A stretch of 64,000 nt of DNA. Origin: Protaetiibacter sp. (GTDB lineage: Bacteria; Actinomycetota; Actinomycetes; Actinomycetales; Microbacteriaceae). The position numbers were made by a program, and so were the translations under genes. The notes under the pieces are model-generated. The model was not told the origin of the DNA and did no database searches. It worked only from the letters and a program-made list of their open reading frames with translations. The stretch lies in NCBI GenBank assembly GCA_030150265.1, contig JASLGG010000016.1, positions 86,020 through 150,019 on the forward strand, in the 5' to 3' direction. This document shows positions 14,848-24,151 of the stretch, one piece after another (position 1 is the stretch's first letter; each line of letters opens with the position of its first letter).

Positions 14848-17514
14848 GTGTCGAGAGCTGAACTGCGCGGCCGCACTTGGCATCCGTCGCCGTGGGCACG
14901 CTTGTTCGGGCGCGCATCGAGAGGGTCGCTCGAGTTGCGCGGCGACCAGATCCGGGTCGCATCTGCGGCTGTCACGACGATCCCCGCGACCGAGCACGCC
15001 AGCATCCGGATCGAGCGCCGCGGGCCGTGGTGGGATGTCGTGCCGTCATCGGGCGCACCCCTCCGCGGGCTGTCGACGCGATCCGTGACCGAGTTCCGTG
15101 CCGCCGTCGAGCTGACAGCAGCGGACCACGACGCGGCTGCGGCGAATGTGCGGATCACGACGTGGTGGTCCGAGCTGCGCATGGCATTCGCTGCGGCGTG
15201 GAGTCATCGCCGCTGGATCACCGAGTCCGACATTGCCACCTGGGATGCCATGCGAGCCCAGGCCATCTCGCCCGCCCTTTCCAGCCCGGCGACGGCGGCG
15301 CTCCTGCGCATCGTCGACGCCACGGCGTGGGACGTCGTGCGCTCGCCCGACTCGATCAGCCGCTGGGCCGAGACCCAGAACTCCGCCCTCGTCGACCTGC
15401 AACTGCGAGACCACAAGCGGTTCTTCGACACGATCGAGAAGACGCCGCTCACCGAGGAGCAGGCGCGTGCCGTGGTGTGCTTCGACAACCGGGTGCTGCT
15501 CGTCGCCTCCGCGGGGTCGGGCAAGACGTCGACGATCGTCGCGAAGGCGGGGTGGACCGTGCGCCAGGGCATCGCCCGCCCCGACGAGCTGCTGCTGCTC
15601 GCCTTCAACACGACGGCGGCGAAGGAGATGGGCGAGCGTCTCGACGCACGACTGAAGGCTGCCGGTCTCGATCCGGATGGAGTGCGTGCGCAGACGTTCC
15701 ACGCATTCGGCCTGCGGGTGATCGGCGAGGCGACGGGCAGGAAGCCGCGGCTCGCAGCCGGCCTCGAAGTCGACAACGGCGTCGGCCTGATGGCGGGCGT
15801 CGTGGATGCGCTGAAGGCCTCATCGAACGAGTTCGCCGTGAAGTGGTGGCTCATGCAGAACGTGCTCGGTGTACCCCTCGACGTGGAGAGTGAACCCGAC
15901 CCCGACAGCTACGACGCCGAGACCCGGCGCATCGGCTTCCGCACGATCGACGGGGATGTCGTGAAGAGTGCGGGGGAGCGCGCGATCGCGAACTGGCTCG
16001 CGCAGTGCGGCGTCGACGCACTCTATGAATACCCGTACTCGGTCGATGTCGCCGATGCCCAGCATTCGCAGTACCGCCCGGACTTCTTCTACCCCGAAGC
16101 CAAGGTCTGGCACGAGCACTGGGCGATCGTCGACGGCGAGCAGGTCCCGCCGAACTTCGACGGCTACCTCGAGTCGCGCGCGTGGAAGAAGGCTCTTCAC
16201 GCGGAACATGGCACGGCGCTCATCGAGACGTCATGGAGCCAGTTGGTCGACGGAACCCTCTTCGATTCGCTCGACGCGCAGCTGCGTGCGCACGGCATCC
16301 GACCCGACTTCGATCCGACCCGACCGCCGAAGGACGTGCCGCTGCTGACCGACCGCGAGATGTTGTCGCTGTTCCGCACCTTCCTGACGCACGCCAAGAG
16401 CAACCGACTCGACGAGTCTGCATTGCGGGCACGCGTTCGACGCGCCCGCACCGGCATGCCCGACTGGCGCGAGACGACGTTCCTCGACCTGTACACCGCG
16501 ATCCGCACCGAGTGGGACCGTCGGCTCGCGGCATCCGACGAGCTCGACTTCGACGACATGCTGAACCAGGCGACGGATGCGATCGAGTCGGGTGCGTGGC
16601 GCCCGCCATATCGGGTGGTGCTAGTCGATGAGTTCCAGGATGCGAGCCACGCCCGGGCGCGGATGGTGGCGGCTCTCGTCGCCGCGCCCGACCGCTTCCT
16701 GTTCGCGGTGGGGGATGACTGGCAGTCGATCTACCGCTTCGCCGGCTCCGACATCTCCGTGATGACGCGGTTCGAGCAGACTTTCGGGCGCGGCCAGCTG
16801 CTGCGACTCGAGCGCACCTTCCGCAACGGGCAGCAGTTGTCGACGATCGCGGGCGACTTCGTGATGCAGAACCCGGCGCAGCTGCGCAAGACGGTGCGGT
16901 CGGAACTCTCGCATCCGGCGCCGATCGCGCTCGTGCGCGCCGAGCACGATGGCGCGGTCACGCAGGCGATCGCCGACCGGCTGCACGAGATCCAGTCGGC
17001 TCTGGCGCCTGGGACCTGTGCGAGCGTGAAGATCCTCGGGCGGTACCGCAAGGCAGCCGAGCTGCTGCCGCCGCGCCGCTACGACCGCCTCGACGTGCAC
17101 TTCCAGACGATCCACTCGTCGAAGGGCCTGGAAGCCGACCACGTGATCATCGTGGGTCTAGACCGCGGCGGCTTCCCGAGCATCAAGGAGGACGACCCGC
17201 TGCTGCGGCTCGCGATGCCGGATGCGGAGCCGTTCCCGTTCGCCGAGGAGCGGCGCCTCTTCTACGTGGCGCTGACCCGCGCGCGCAAGTCTGTACTGCT
17301 CATCGCGCGCAGCGGACGCGAGTCGGAGTTCGTGACCGAGCTGCTGAAGCGCGGCGCGATCGCGTACGTCGGAGCAGATGTGAGCGCGCCGCCGCCTGTG
17401 GTGTGCGCGAAGTGCGGCAAGGGGATCATGGTCGCGCGGAAGGGGAAGTACGGGATGTTCCTGGGGTGCAACAGGTTCCCGGCGTGCGATGGGAAGGGGA
17501 AGGTTGGGAGGTAG
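14848..17514 (+). CDS. HelD-like UvrD-family helicase with C-terminal zinc finger
   Basis: This 888-residue superfamily 1 helicase starts at GTG 14848. The N-terminal 190 residues resemble the E. coli helicase IV (HelD) N-domain. The P-loop is ASAGSGKT (about 220-227), followed by LLAFNTTAAKEM, QTFHAFGLRVIGEATG, VVLVDEFQDASHAR (Walker B), VGDDWQSIYRFAGS, TIHSSKGLEADHVIIVGLD and FYVALTRARKSV. A segment between motifs Ib and II reads RPDFFYPEAKVWHEHWAIVDGE, then ETSWSQLVDGTLFDSL; it looks like a PD-(D/E)XK-type insertion. The end is a topoisomerase-type four-cysteine finger (CAKCGKG ... CNRFPAC). It probably repairs DNA with the preceding exonuclease. Confidence 0.9.
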   Translation: MSRAELRGRTWHPSPWARLFGRASRGSLELRGDQIRVASAAVTTIPATEHASIRIERRGPWWDVVPSSGAPLRGLSTRSVTEFRAAVELTAADHDAAAANVRITTWWSELRMAFAAAWSHRRWITESDIATWDAMRAQAISPALSSPATAALLRIVDATAWDVVRSPDSISRWAETQNSALVDLQLRDHKRFFDTIEKTPLTEEQARAVVCFDNRVLLVASAGSGKTSTIVAKAGWTVRQGIARPDELLLLAFNTTAAKEMGERLDARLKAAGLDPDGVRAQTFHAFGLRVIGEATGRKPRLAAGLEVDNGVGLMAGVVDALKASSNEFAVKWWLMQNVLGVPLDVESEPDPDSYDAETRRIGFRTIDGDVVKSAGERAIANWLAQCGVDALYEYPYSVDVADAQHSQYRPDFFYPEAKVWHEHWAIVDGEQVPPNFDGYLESRAWKKALHAEHGTALIETSWSQLVDGTLFDSLDAQLRAHGIRPDFDPTRPPKDVPLLTDREMLSLFRTFLTHAKSNRLDESALRARVRRARTGMPDWRETTFLDLYTAIRTEWDRRLAASDELDFDDMLNQATDAIESGAWRPPYRVVLVDEFQDASHARARMVAALVAAPDRFLFAVGDDWQSIYRFAGSDISVMTRFEQTFGRGQLLRLERTFRNGQQLSTIAGDFVMQNPAQLRKTVRSELSHPAPIALVRAEHDGAVTQAIADRLHEIQSALAPGTCASVKILGRYRKAAELLPPRRYDRLDVHFQTIHSSKGLEADHVIIVGLDRGGFPSIKEDDPLLRLAMPDAEPFPFAEERRLFYVALTRARKSVLLIARSGRESEFVTELLKRGAIAYVGADVSAPPPVVCAKCGKGIMVARKGKYGMFLGCNRFPACDGKGKVGR

Positions 17515-17532
17515 AGCCAGCCCGACCCGACC

Positions 17533-18423
17533 TCATCGCCCAAACCCCTCGAACCGCGCCGCGAGAGACTCCCTCGACGGCTGCAGCGCGACCCGCCGTG
17601 GCGCGTAGATGATGGTGCCGTGCATGTCCTGCAGCCCGTGGCGCAGCATCGGACCGTCGACCTCATCGAGCAGGTCGCGGTCGATGTGCACACGGTAGTC
17701 GGCAGAGATGCCGAGCAGGTTCTGGTCGTAGGCGGCGTGGTGGATCTTGCACAGTGCGAGGCCGTTGGTAACTGCGGTGATGCCGGCGGTATCCGCGTCC
17801 GGAATGATGTGGGCCGCGTCGAGCAGTTCGCCGTGCTTGAGGCGGCAGACTGCGCAGGTGGTCTGATACGCGTGCATGACGCGCGCCCGGAACACCGGCT
17901 GGTGCACACGGCGCCACACGAGTTGTTCGACGTAGCGGCGGTCGATGAGCCCCTCGTCGGCGGCGCGGACGCTGAGCGCGATGGCGTTATCGGTGGCGAC
18001 GATGAATTGTCCGGCTTCGCGATCCTCGTCGACGACAAACGCGGATGTCACCGGCACGTAAACGTTCGGCAGCGGCTTCTCGAACACGATGATCGGGGTG
18101 AAAGTCTGCATCGCAGCACGCAGCTTGCGGTTGGTGCGTCCGAGCGGATCACCCGCCTCGAAGTCGTAGCGGAGCAGACCGTCAGGCCCGACGTGGTCTC
18201 CGTAGGGGCCGTCGGCCGCGGAGACGATCGAGAGCGTTGCGTCGAACTCGACCGGGTTCCAAATACCGCGACTCTGGTCGATGAGCGGGAAGCGACGCCC
18301 CTCGAGCTCGAAGTCACGAAGCTCGGCATAGGTTGCGAACCCTCCGCGCTTCTCGACGAGCGCGTCGACGGCGTCGAACGCGGCGAGGCGCAAGCGCAGC
18401 TGCTCGGCGAGCTCGAGTGCCAT
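17533..18423 (-). CDS. HNH endonuclease with SRA-like N-terminal domain
   Basis: This 296-residue nuclease starts at ATG 18423 (MALELAEQLRLRL). Residues about 50-150 (FDATLSIVSAADGPYGDHVGPDGLLRY, then TFTPIIVFEKPLPNVYVPVTSAFVVDE) resemble the SRA-like modified-base reader of ScoMcrA-type enzymes. Residues 185-235 are an HNH nuclease with Cys190-x2-Cys193, LLDAAHIIP (His205), TNGLALCKIHHAAYD and the second metal pair. Such enzymes act as type IV restriction endonucleases that cut modified DNA. It stands next to a type I system and a Mrr nuclease, which supports a defence role. The modified base recognised cannot be told. Confidence 0.82.
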   Translation of the reverse strand: MALELAEQLRLRLAAFDAVDALVEKRGGFATYAELRDFELEGRRFPLIDQSRGIWNPVEFDATLSIVSAADGPYGDHVGPDGLLRYDFEAGDPLGRTNRKLRAAMQTFTPIIVFEKPLPNVYVPVTSAFVVDEDREAGQFIVATDNAIALSVRAADEGLIDRRYVEQLVWRRVHQPVFRARVMHAYQTTCAVCRLKHGELLDAAHIIPDADTAGITAVTNGLALCKIHHAAYDQNLLGISADYRVHIDRDLLDEVDGPMLRHGLQDMHGTIIYAPRRVALQPSRESLAARFEGFGR

Positions 18424-18592
18424 GCACTGACGGTAGCGATGTGTGACTGGTCTCGCACCGCCCCCGAAGCGGTGTCGTGACGCCCGACGCCGCGAGCCCT
18501 GATGGAGATGGCGGCGGAGCAGCAGGCCTGGGGCGGATGCGCCTCCGACTGGGGTCATCACCTCTCCTCCCCAGGTAGGGAAGAATTGACGA

Positions 18593-21391
18593 GTGTCCAC
18601 CGACGCTGACGTGAAGCTCGCCGCCGAGCAGCGCGCCCGGGCACGCATCGACAGCCAGCTGCGCGACGCAGGATGGCTCGTGCAGGACACTCGTGAACTG
18701 AACTTGTTCGCCGGCGTGGGGATCGCGGTCCGTGAGGTCGTGATGGCGCCCGGTCACGGGCGCGTCGACTATCTGCTCTACGTCGATCGCGAGGTTGTCG
18801 GCGTGATCGAGGCGAAGCCGGAGGGCACGCCGTTGTCGGGGGTCGAGTGGCAGTCGGCTATGTATGCGACGGGCCTCCCCTATTCCCATCGCAAGCGTGC
18901 AATCCAGCACCAGGGTCGCCTGCCCTTCGTATTCGAGGGCTCTGGCTCCGAGACGCACTTCACTAACGGCATGGATCCGGATCCCCGCGCTCGGCGTCTC
19001 TTCCACTTCCCGCGCCCGGAAACACTCGCCGCGTTCGTGCGTGAGGGGCGCCGAGCCGGCGATGAATCAGCCACCTGGCGTGGCAAGGTGCGCACTATGC
19101 CGCCACTCGACACTGCACCTCTCCGGCCCGCGCAGATCACCGCCGTCGAGGGTGTCGAACGGTCGCTCGCCGAGCAGCGTTTCGATCGTTCTCTCGTTCA
19201 GATGGCCACCGGTGCGGGCAAGACTTACACGGCAGTAACCGAGGCCTACCGGCTGCTGAAGTGGGGCGGTTTCCGTCGCATTCTGTTCCTGGTCGATCGC
19301 AACAACCTGGGCGACCAGACCCTCGGCGAGTTCCAGAACTACCGCACCCCCGACGACGGCCGCCGCTTCACCGAGCTGTATCCGGTGCAGAAGCTGACGG
19401 GTGCGGGCATGCTCGCCTCGTCGAGTGTGGTGATCTCGACGATCCAGCGCGTGCACAGCGTGCTGCAGGGGTGCGAGGTGGCGGATGTCGACGACCCGGG
19501 CATCGATGATTTCGTGCCCGATGCGCCGGTGAGCGTCGCCTACAACCCCGAGCTGCCGCCGGAGGCGTTCGATCTGGTCATCGTGGATGAGGCGCACCGC
19601 TCGATCTACGGGGTGTGGCGCAGCGTGCTCGAGTACTTCGACGCGCACGTCGTCGGACTGACGGCGACGCCGACGAAGCAGACGTTCGGCTTCTTCCAGG
19701 CGAACCTGGTGAGCGAGTACACCTACCCCGAGTCGGTGGCCGACAACGTGAACGTCGATTTCGACATCTACCGCATCGAGACGCGCATCACGGCGGAGGG
19801 TGGCGCGATCGAGGCGGGCACCTTCGTGCCGAAGGTGGATCGCCGCACGCGCGAGAAGCGCATCGAGGCGCTCGACGACGACCTCGTGTATACGCCGGGG
19901 CAGCTGGATCGCGCGGTCACGTCGACGTCGCAGATCCGGCTCGTGCTGGAGACGTTCCGTGATCGGCTGTTCGCCGAGATCTTCCCGGGGCGTTCGTCGG
20001 TGCCGAAGACGCTCATCTTCTGCAAGGACGACAACCACGCGGAGGAGGTGGTGACGACGGTGCGGCAGGTCTTCGGCAAGGGCAACGATTTCGCGGCGAA
20101 GATCACCTACAACGCGAAGGATCCGAAGGGGGCGCTGCAGGCTTTCCGCACCTCACCGACGCTGCGCGTCGCGGTGACGGTCGACATGATCGCGACGGGC
20201 ACGGATGTGCGCCCGCTCGAGTGCGTGTTCTTTCTGCGCGACGTGCGCAGCCCCCAGTACTTCGAGCAGATGAAGGGGCGCGGCGCCCGCACGATCGATC
20301 CGGCCGATTTCCGTGCCGTCACCCCGGATGCGGCCGAGAAGACCCGTTTCGTGATCGTGGATGCGGTGGGGGTGACGGAGCACGACTTCGTCGACCCGCC
20401 GCTCAACCGGGTGAAGGGTGTCTCGCTCGAGAAGCTGCTGCAGAAGGCCGCGAATCTGACGATCGACGAGGCGGAGGTGGCGACGCTCGCGTCGCGGCTG
20501 TCGGCGCTCGAGCTGCAGCTCACACCGGGGGAGCGCGCCGAGCTCGACGCCGTCGCGGGGGGTTCACTGCGCGCGGTCGTGCAGCACCTCGTGCAGGCGG
20601 TGTCGGTGGACGCCCAGGCGGCCGCGCTCGCCGCCGAGGGCCTCGACCCGGATGACGTGGGCGACACGGTGCGCGCGGCGGTGATCGACCGGCTCATCGA
20701 GCAGGCGGTCGAGCCGCTCGCTGCGAACCCGGAGCTGCGCTCCCGCATCCTGGAGCTGCGGCGCAGTCACGACCAGGTGATCGACGAGGTGAGCGTCGAC
20801 GAGTTGCTCGGTGCGCACGGTGTGGTCGACACGGATCGCGCGCAGTCGATCGTGGAGTCGTGGAGCGCCTACCTGCTGGAGCATCGCGACGAGATCGCCG
20901 CCATCCAGCTGGTCGACGAGGCGCGCCGGAACGGCGCGGTGCACGTGAGCTTCGCGGCCATCCAGGAGCTCGCGGAGCGCATCAAGCGTCCGCCGCACAA
21001 CTGGACGCCCGAGGTGTTGTGGGCCGCTTACCAGGCCGTCGAGGCGAGCCGCGTGCGCGGTTCGGGCCACCGACAGCTCACCGATTTGCTGTCGCTGCTG
21101 CGCTTCACCCTGGGGGCGGAGGCGGAACTCGTGCCCTTCGCCGACGCCGTGCAGCAGCGCTATGCGTCGTGGCTCGCCCAGCAGGAGCAGGCAGGCGTGC
21201 GGTTCACGGACGCCCAGCGTTGGTGGCTCGACCGAATGGCCGAGGTCGTCGCCTCGTCGGCCGAGCTGCGCCCCGCCGACCTCGACCTCGCCCCCTTCGC
21301 CGAGCGCGGCGGGCAGGCGGGCGCGGTGCAGGCACTCGGGCCGCAGGCGGCCCAGCATGTGCGCGAGTTGGGTGAGGTGTTAGCGGGATGA
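18593..21391 (+). CDS. hsdR: Type I restriction enzyme, R subunit
   Basis: This 932-residue subunit translocates and cuts DNA lacking the host methylation. It starts at GTG 18593. The N-terminal nuclease has RVDYLLYVDREVVGVIEAKPEG (Asp59, Glu73, Lys75). The motor has ATGAGKT (205-211), LVIVDEAHRSIYG, VGLTATPTKQT, KTLIFCKDDNHAEEV, TVDMIATGTDVRPLE and the arginine-finger block QYFEQMKGRGAR. The C-terminal 300 residues are helical and hold the HsdM contact region. Its stop overlaps the start of hsdS. Confidence 0.95.
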   Translation: MSTDADVKLAAEQRARARIDSQLRDAGWLVQDTRELNLFAGVGIAVREVVMAPGHGRVDYLLYVDREVVGVIEAKPEGTPLSGVEWQSAMYATGLPYSHRKRAIQHQGRLPFVFEGSGSETHFTNGMDPDPRARRLFHFPRPETLAAFVREGRRAGDESATWRGKVRTMPPLDTAPLRPAQITAVEGVERSLAEQRFDRSLVQMATGAGKTYTAVTEAYRLLKWGGFRRILFLVDRNNLGDQTLGEFQNYRTPDDGRRFTELYPVQKLTGAGMLASSSVVISTIQRVHSVLQGCEVADVDDPGIDDFVPDAPVSVAYNPELPPEAFDLVIVDEAHRSIYGVWRSVLEYFDAHVVGLTATPTKQTFGFFQANLVSEYTYPESVADNVNVDFDIYRIETRITAEGGAIEAGTFVPKVDRRTREKRIEALDDDLVYTPGQLDRAVTSTSQIRLVLETFRDRLFAEIFPGRSSVPKTLIFCKDDNHAEEVVTTVRQVFGKGNDFAAKITYNAKDPKGALQAFRTSPTLRVAVTVDMIATGTDVRPLECVFFLRDVRSPQYFEQMKGRGARTIDPADFRAVTPDAAEKTRFVIVDAVGVTEHDFVDPPLNRVKGVSLEKLLQKAANLTIDEAEVATLASRLSALELQLTPGERAELDAVAGGSLRAVVQHLVQAVSVDAQAAALAAEGLDPDDVGDTVRAAVIDRLIEQAVEPLAANPELRSRILELRRSHDQVIDEVSVDELLGAHGVVDTDRAQSIVESWSAYLLEHRDEIAAIQLVDEARRNGAVHVSFAAIQELAERIKRPPHNWTPEVLWAAYQAVEASRVRGSGHRQLTDLLSLLRFTLGAEAELVPFADAVQQRYASWLAQQEQAGVRFTDAQRWWLDRMAEVVASSAELRPADLDLAPFAERGGQAGAVQALGPQAAQHVRELGEVLAG

Positions 21392-22638
21392 GCTGGGCGC
21401 GAAAAGCTCTCGCGGATCTGGGCACGTGGCACGGAGGTTCGACCCCTTCAAAAACCGAGAGCGCGTATTGGGACGGCGGAAGCGTCCCGTGGCTGTCTCC
21501 GAAGGACATGGGCGCGAAGGTGCTCTCGGGGACACAAGATCACGTCACCCAGTACGCCGTGCAGAGCGGTCGGGTGCGCGTCGTGGGGCGCGACTCGATC
21601 GCGATCGTCGTTCGATCGGGAATCCTGGAGCGCAAGGTACCTATCGCCCTCGTGCCGTTCTCAACGACGTTGAACCAGGACATGAAGGCTCTGTCGGTCG
21701 GCCCTGGCGTTCTCCCTCAATGGGTTACGTGGGCGCTGCGTTCACAAGAGCGCGAGATTCTTGCCGAGGACCGGAAGTCGGGAACCACCGTTGCCTCGCT
21801 CGACTCCGCGAAGCTCATGAAGCGGATGATTCCGCTGCCTTCCGAAGAAGAGCAGCGGCAGATCGTCGACATCCTCGAGGATTACCTCAGCCGGCTCGAT
21901 GCGGCGGAACACGGCCTCAAGTCTGCGGAGCGTCGTGTCGGTGTCTTGCACGAGTCGGCCTTCACGCAACTGGCTGGGCGATCGACGGGCGTCGTCAGCC
22001 TGGGCGAGATCGCCTCAGTCGGCACTGGCTCAACACCGTTGCGCTCCAGGTCCGACTACTACGACGGCGGCACGGTGTCTTGGTTGACAAGCGGGGATCT
22101 TGTTCAGGGAGGAACAGTCTCGCCGACATCGAAGGTCACCGAGGTGGCTGTTCGTGAAGCCCGACTGAAGCTGTATCCGCGCGACACTCTGGTGTTGGCG
22201 ATGTACGGCGAAGGAAAGACTCGCGGGACGGTTTCTCGTCTCGACGTCGAGTCGACGATGAATCAGGCCTGTGCAGCGATCCAAGTAGCGGGCGACGACG
22301 TAGATCGCGAATGGGTGCGGCATGCGCTAGTCGCGAGCTACAGGCGCCTGCGGTCACAGGCCGCCGGGGGAGTCCAGCCGAACATGAACCTAAGTGTGGT
22401 TCGGTCTATCGAGATCCCGACCGGGTCGAGGTCGTCGAGAGCCCTCGCCGTTCGTCAACTCGATGAGATCGATGCAGCGCGGCGGCGGCTCGAATCACAG
22501 CTCGACGCCGCCCGCACCCGCTCCGCATCCCTCCGCCGCGCCCTGCTGACCGCCGCGTTCTCGGGGCAGTTGACGGGGCGCGCATCCGACTCCGACCGAA
22601 TCGAAGAACTGGCCGATGCCTCCCACGACCCCCGCTGA
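21388..22638 (+). CDS. hsdS: Type I restriction enzyme, specificity subunit
   Basis: This 416-residue protein reads the target sequence through two target-recognition domains. TRD1 begins ADLGTWHGGSTPSKTESAYW and TRD2 GEIASVGTGSTPLRSRSDYYDGGTVSWL; each is followed by a conserved coiled segment (EEQRQIVDILEDYLSRLDAAE; RQLDEIDAARRRLESQLDAARTRSASLRRALLTAAFSG). It starts at ATG 21388 inside the hsdR stop and overlaps hsdM by 23 nt. The gene has lower G+C than hsdR and hsdM in both TRDs, which is usual for domains that are exchanged between strains. Confidence 0.94.
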   Translation: MSWARKALADLGTWHGGSTPSKTESAYWDGGSVPWLSPKDMGAKVLSGTQDHVTQYAVQSGRVRVVGRDSIAIVVRSGILERKVPIALVPFSTTLNQDMKALSVGPGVLPQWVTWALRSQEREILAEDRKSGTTVASLDSAKLMKRMIPLPSEEEQRQIVDILEDYLSRLDAAEHGLKSAERRVGVLHESAFTQLAGRSTGVVSLGEIASVGTGSTPLRSRSDYYDGGTVSWLTSGDLVQGGTVSPTSKVTEVAVREARLKLYPRDTLVLAMYGEGKTRGTVSRLDVESTMNQACAAIQVAGDDVDREWVRHALVASYRRLRSQAAGGVQPNMNLSVVRSIEIPTGSRSSRALAVRQLDEIDAARRRLESQLDAARTRSASLRRALLTAAFSGQLTGRASDSDRIEELADASHDPR

Positions 22639-24151
22639 GGCAAAGCGGCTCGTCGACAAACTGTGGGCGTACGCGAGCGTGCTGCGCGACGACGGCGTCG
22701 GCACGATCGACTACACCGAGCAGCTCACCTACCTGCTGTTCCTCAAGATGGCGCACGAGCGCGCGATCCTGCCGTTCGCCGACGAGACGCCCATCGTGCC
22801 TGAGGAGTACTCGTGGCAGACCCTTCTCGACGCGCAGGGCGAGGAGCTTGAGACCACCTACTCCCGCATCCTCGCCGGACTCGGACGCGAACCGGGCACG
22901 CTCGGCGTGATCTTCCGTAAGGCGCAGAACCGCGTGCAAGACCCCGCAAAGCTCAGCCGTCTCGTGCACGACCTCATCGACAAGGAGTCGTGGCTCGCGA
23001 CCGGCGTCGACATCAAGGGCGACGCCTACGAGTCGCTGCTGTCCAAGGGTGCCGAAGACGTCAAGTCGGGGGCCGGGCAGTACTTCACCCCGCGCGCGCT
23101 CATCGACGCGATTGTCGACGTCATCCGCCCGACGATCGACGACACGATTGTCGACCCCGCGGCCGGCACCGCGGGCTTCCTGCTCGCCGCCTACGCGAAG
23201 GTCGCCGAGGGTGCCGCCACGTTCACCCCGCCGCAACGTGAGAAGCTGCGCAGCTCGCTCGTACACGGCACCGAGCTCGTCGACGGCACCGCGCGCCTCG
23301 CCGCCATGAACCTGCTGCTGCACGGCGCGGGCGACCCCCGCGGCGAGAGCCTCATCGAGGTGAAGGACTCCCTCGTCGCCGACCCCGGTCGGCGCTGGTC
23401 GGTCGTGCTCTCCAACCCGCCGTTCGGCCGCAAGTCGTCGATCACGATGATCGGCGCCGACGGACGCGAGACACGCGACGACACTGCGATCGAACGCGCG
23501 GATTTCGTGGTCAGCACCTCGAACAAGCAGCTCAACTTCGTGCAGCACATCGCGACAATCCTCGACACCCACGGGCGTGCGGCCGTCGTGCTCCCTGACA
23601 ACGTGCTGTTCGAGGGCGGCGCGGGGGAGACCCTTCGCCGTCGGCTGCTGCGCGACTTCGACCTCCACACAATGCTGCGCCTGCCGACCGGGCTGTTCTA
23701 CGCGAACGGCGTCAAGGCGAACGTGCTCTTCTTCGACAAGAAGCCCGCGCGATCCGATGGCCGCGCGTGGACCGAGAAGTTGTGGGTCTACGACTTCCGT
23801 ACCAACATGCACTTCACGCTGCGGCAGAACCCGCTCACGCGTGCCCACCTCGACGATTTCGTGGCCGCATACGCAGCCGATCGACCGCGAGCCGAGCGGG
23901 TTGAGTCGGAGAGGTACCGCGCTTTCGGGTTCGACGAACTTGTGGCTCGCGACAAGGCAAACCTCGACATCATCTGGTTGCGCGACGAATCGCTCGAGAA
24001 CCTCGACGACCTGCCGGCGCCGGAGGTGATTGCACGCGAGATCGTCGACGACTTGACCGCCGCGCTCGCCGAGTTCGAGGCCGTTGCGGTCGCGCTTGAG
24101 GTGAACACGGCTGATGAGGACGGTCCTCGTCAGCAGAGAGAGGCCCCCTGA
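22616..24151 (+). CDS. hsdM: Type I restriction enzyme, N6-adenine methyltransferase subunit
   Basis: This 511-residue methylase has an N-terminal helical domain (LVDKLWAYASVLRDDGVGTIDYTEQLTYLLFLKM). Its AdoMet-binding core has SGAGQYFTPRALIDAIVD, DPAAGTAGFLLAAY (motif I) and VVLSNPPFGRKS (catalytic NPPF). It methylates adenine in the target read by HsdS and protects host DNA. The order R-S-M differs from the common R-M-S or M-S-R arrangements; all three genes overlap, so they form one transcript. Confidence 0.95.
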   Translation: MPPTTPAEAKRLVDKLWAYASVLRDDGVGTIDYTEQLTYLLFLKMAHERAILPFADETPIVPEEYSWQTLLDAQGEELETTYSRILAGLGREPGTLGVIFRKAQNRVQDPAKLSRLVHDLIDKESWLATGVDIKGDAYESLLSKGAEDVKSGAGQYFTPRALIDAIVDVIRPTIDDTIVDPAAGTAGFLLAAYAKVAEGAATFTPPQREKLRSSLVHGTELVDGTARLAAMNLLLHGAGDPRGESLIEVKDSLVADPGRRWSVVLSNPPFGRKSSITMIGADGRETRDDTAIERADFVVSTSNKQLNFVQHIATILDTHGRAAVVLPDNVLFEGGAGETLRRRLLRDFDLHTMLRLPTGLFYANGVKANVLFFDKKPARSDGRAWTEKLWVYDFRTNMHFTLRQNPLTRAHLDDFVAAYAADRPRAERVESERYRAFGFDELVARDKANLDIIWLRDESLENLDDLPAPEVIAREIVDDLTAALAEFEAVAVALEVNTADEDGPRQQREAP

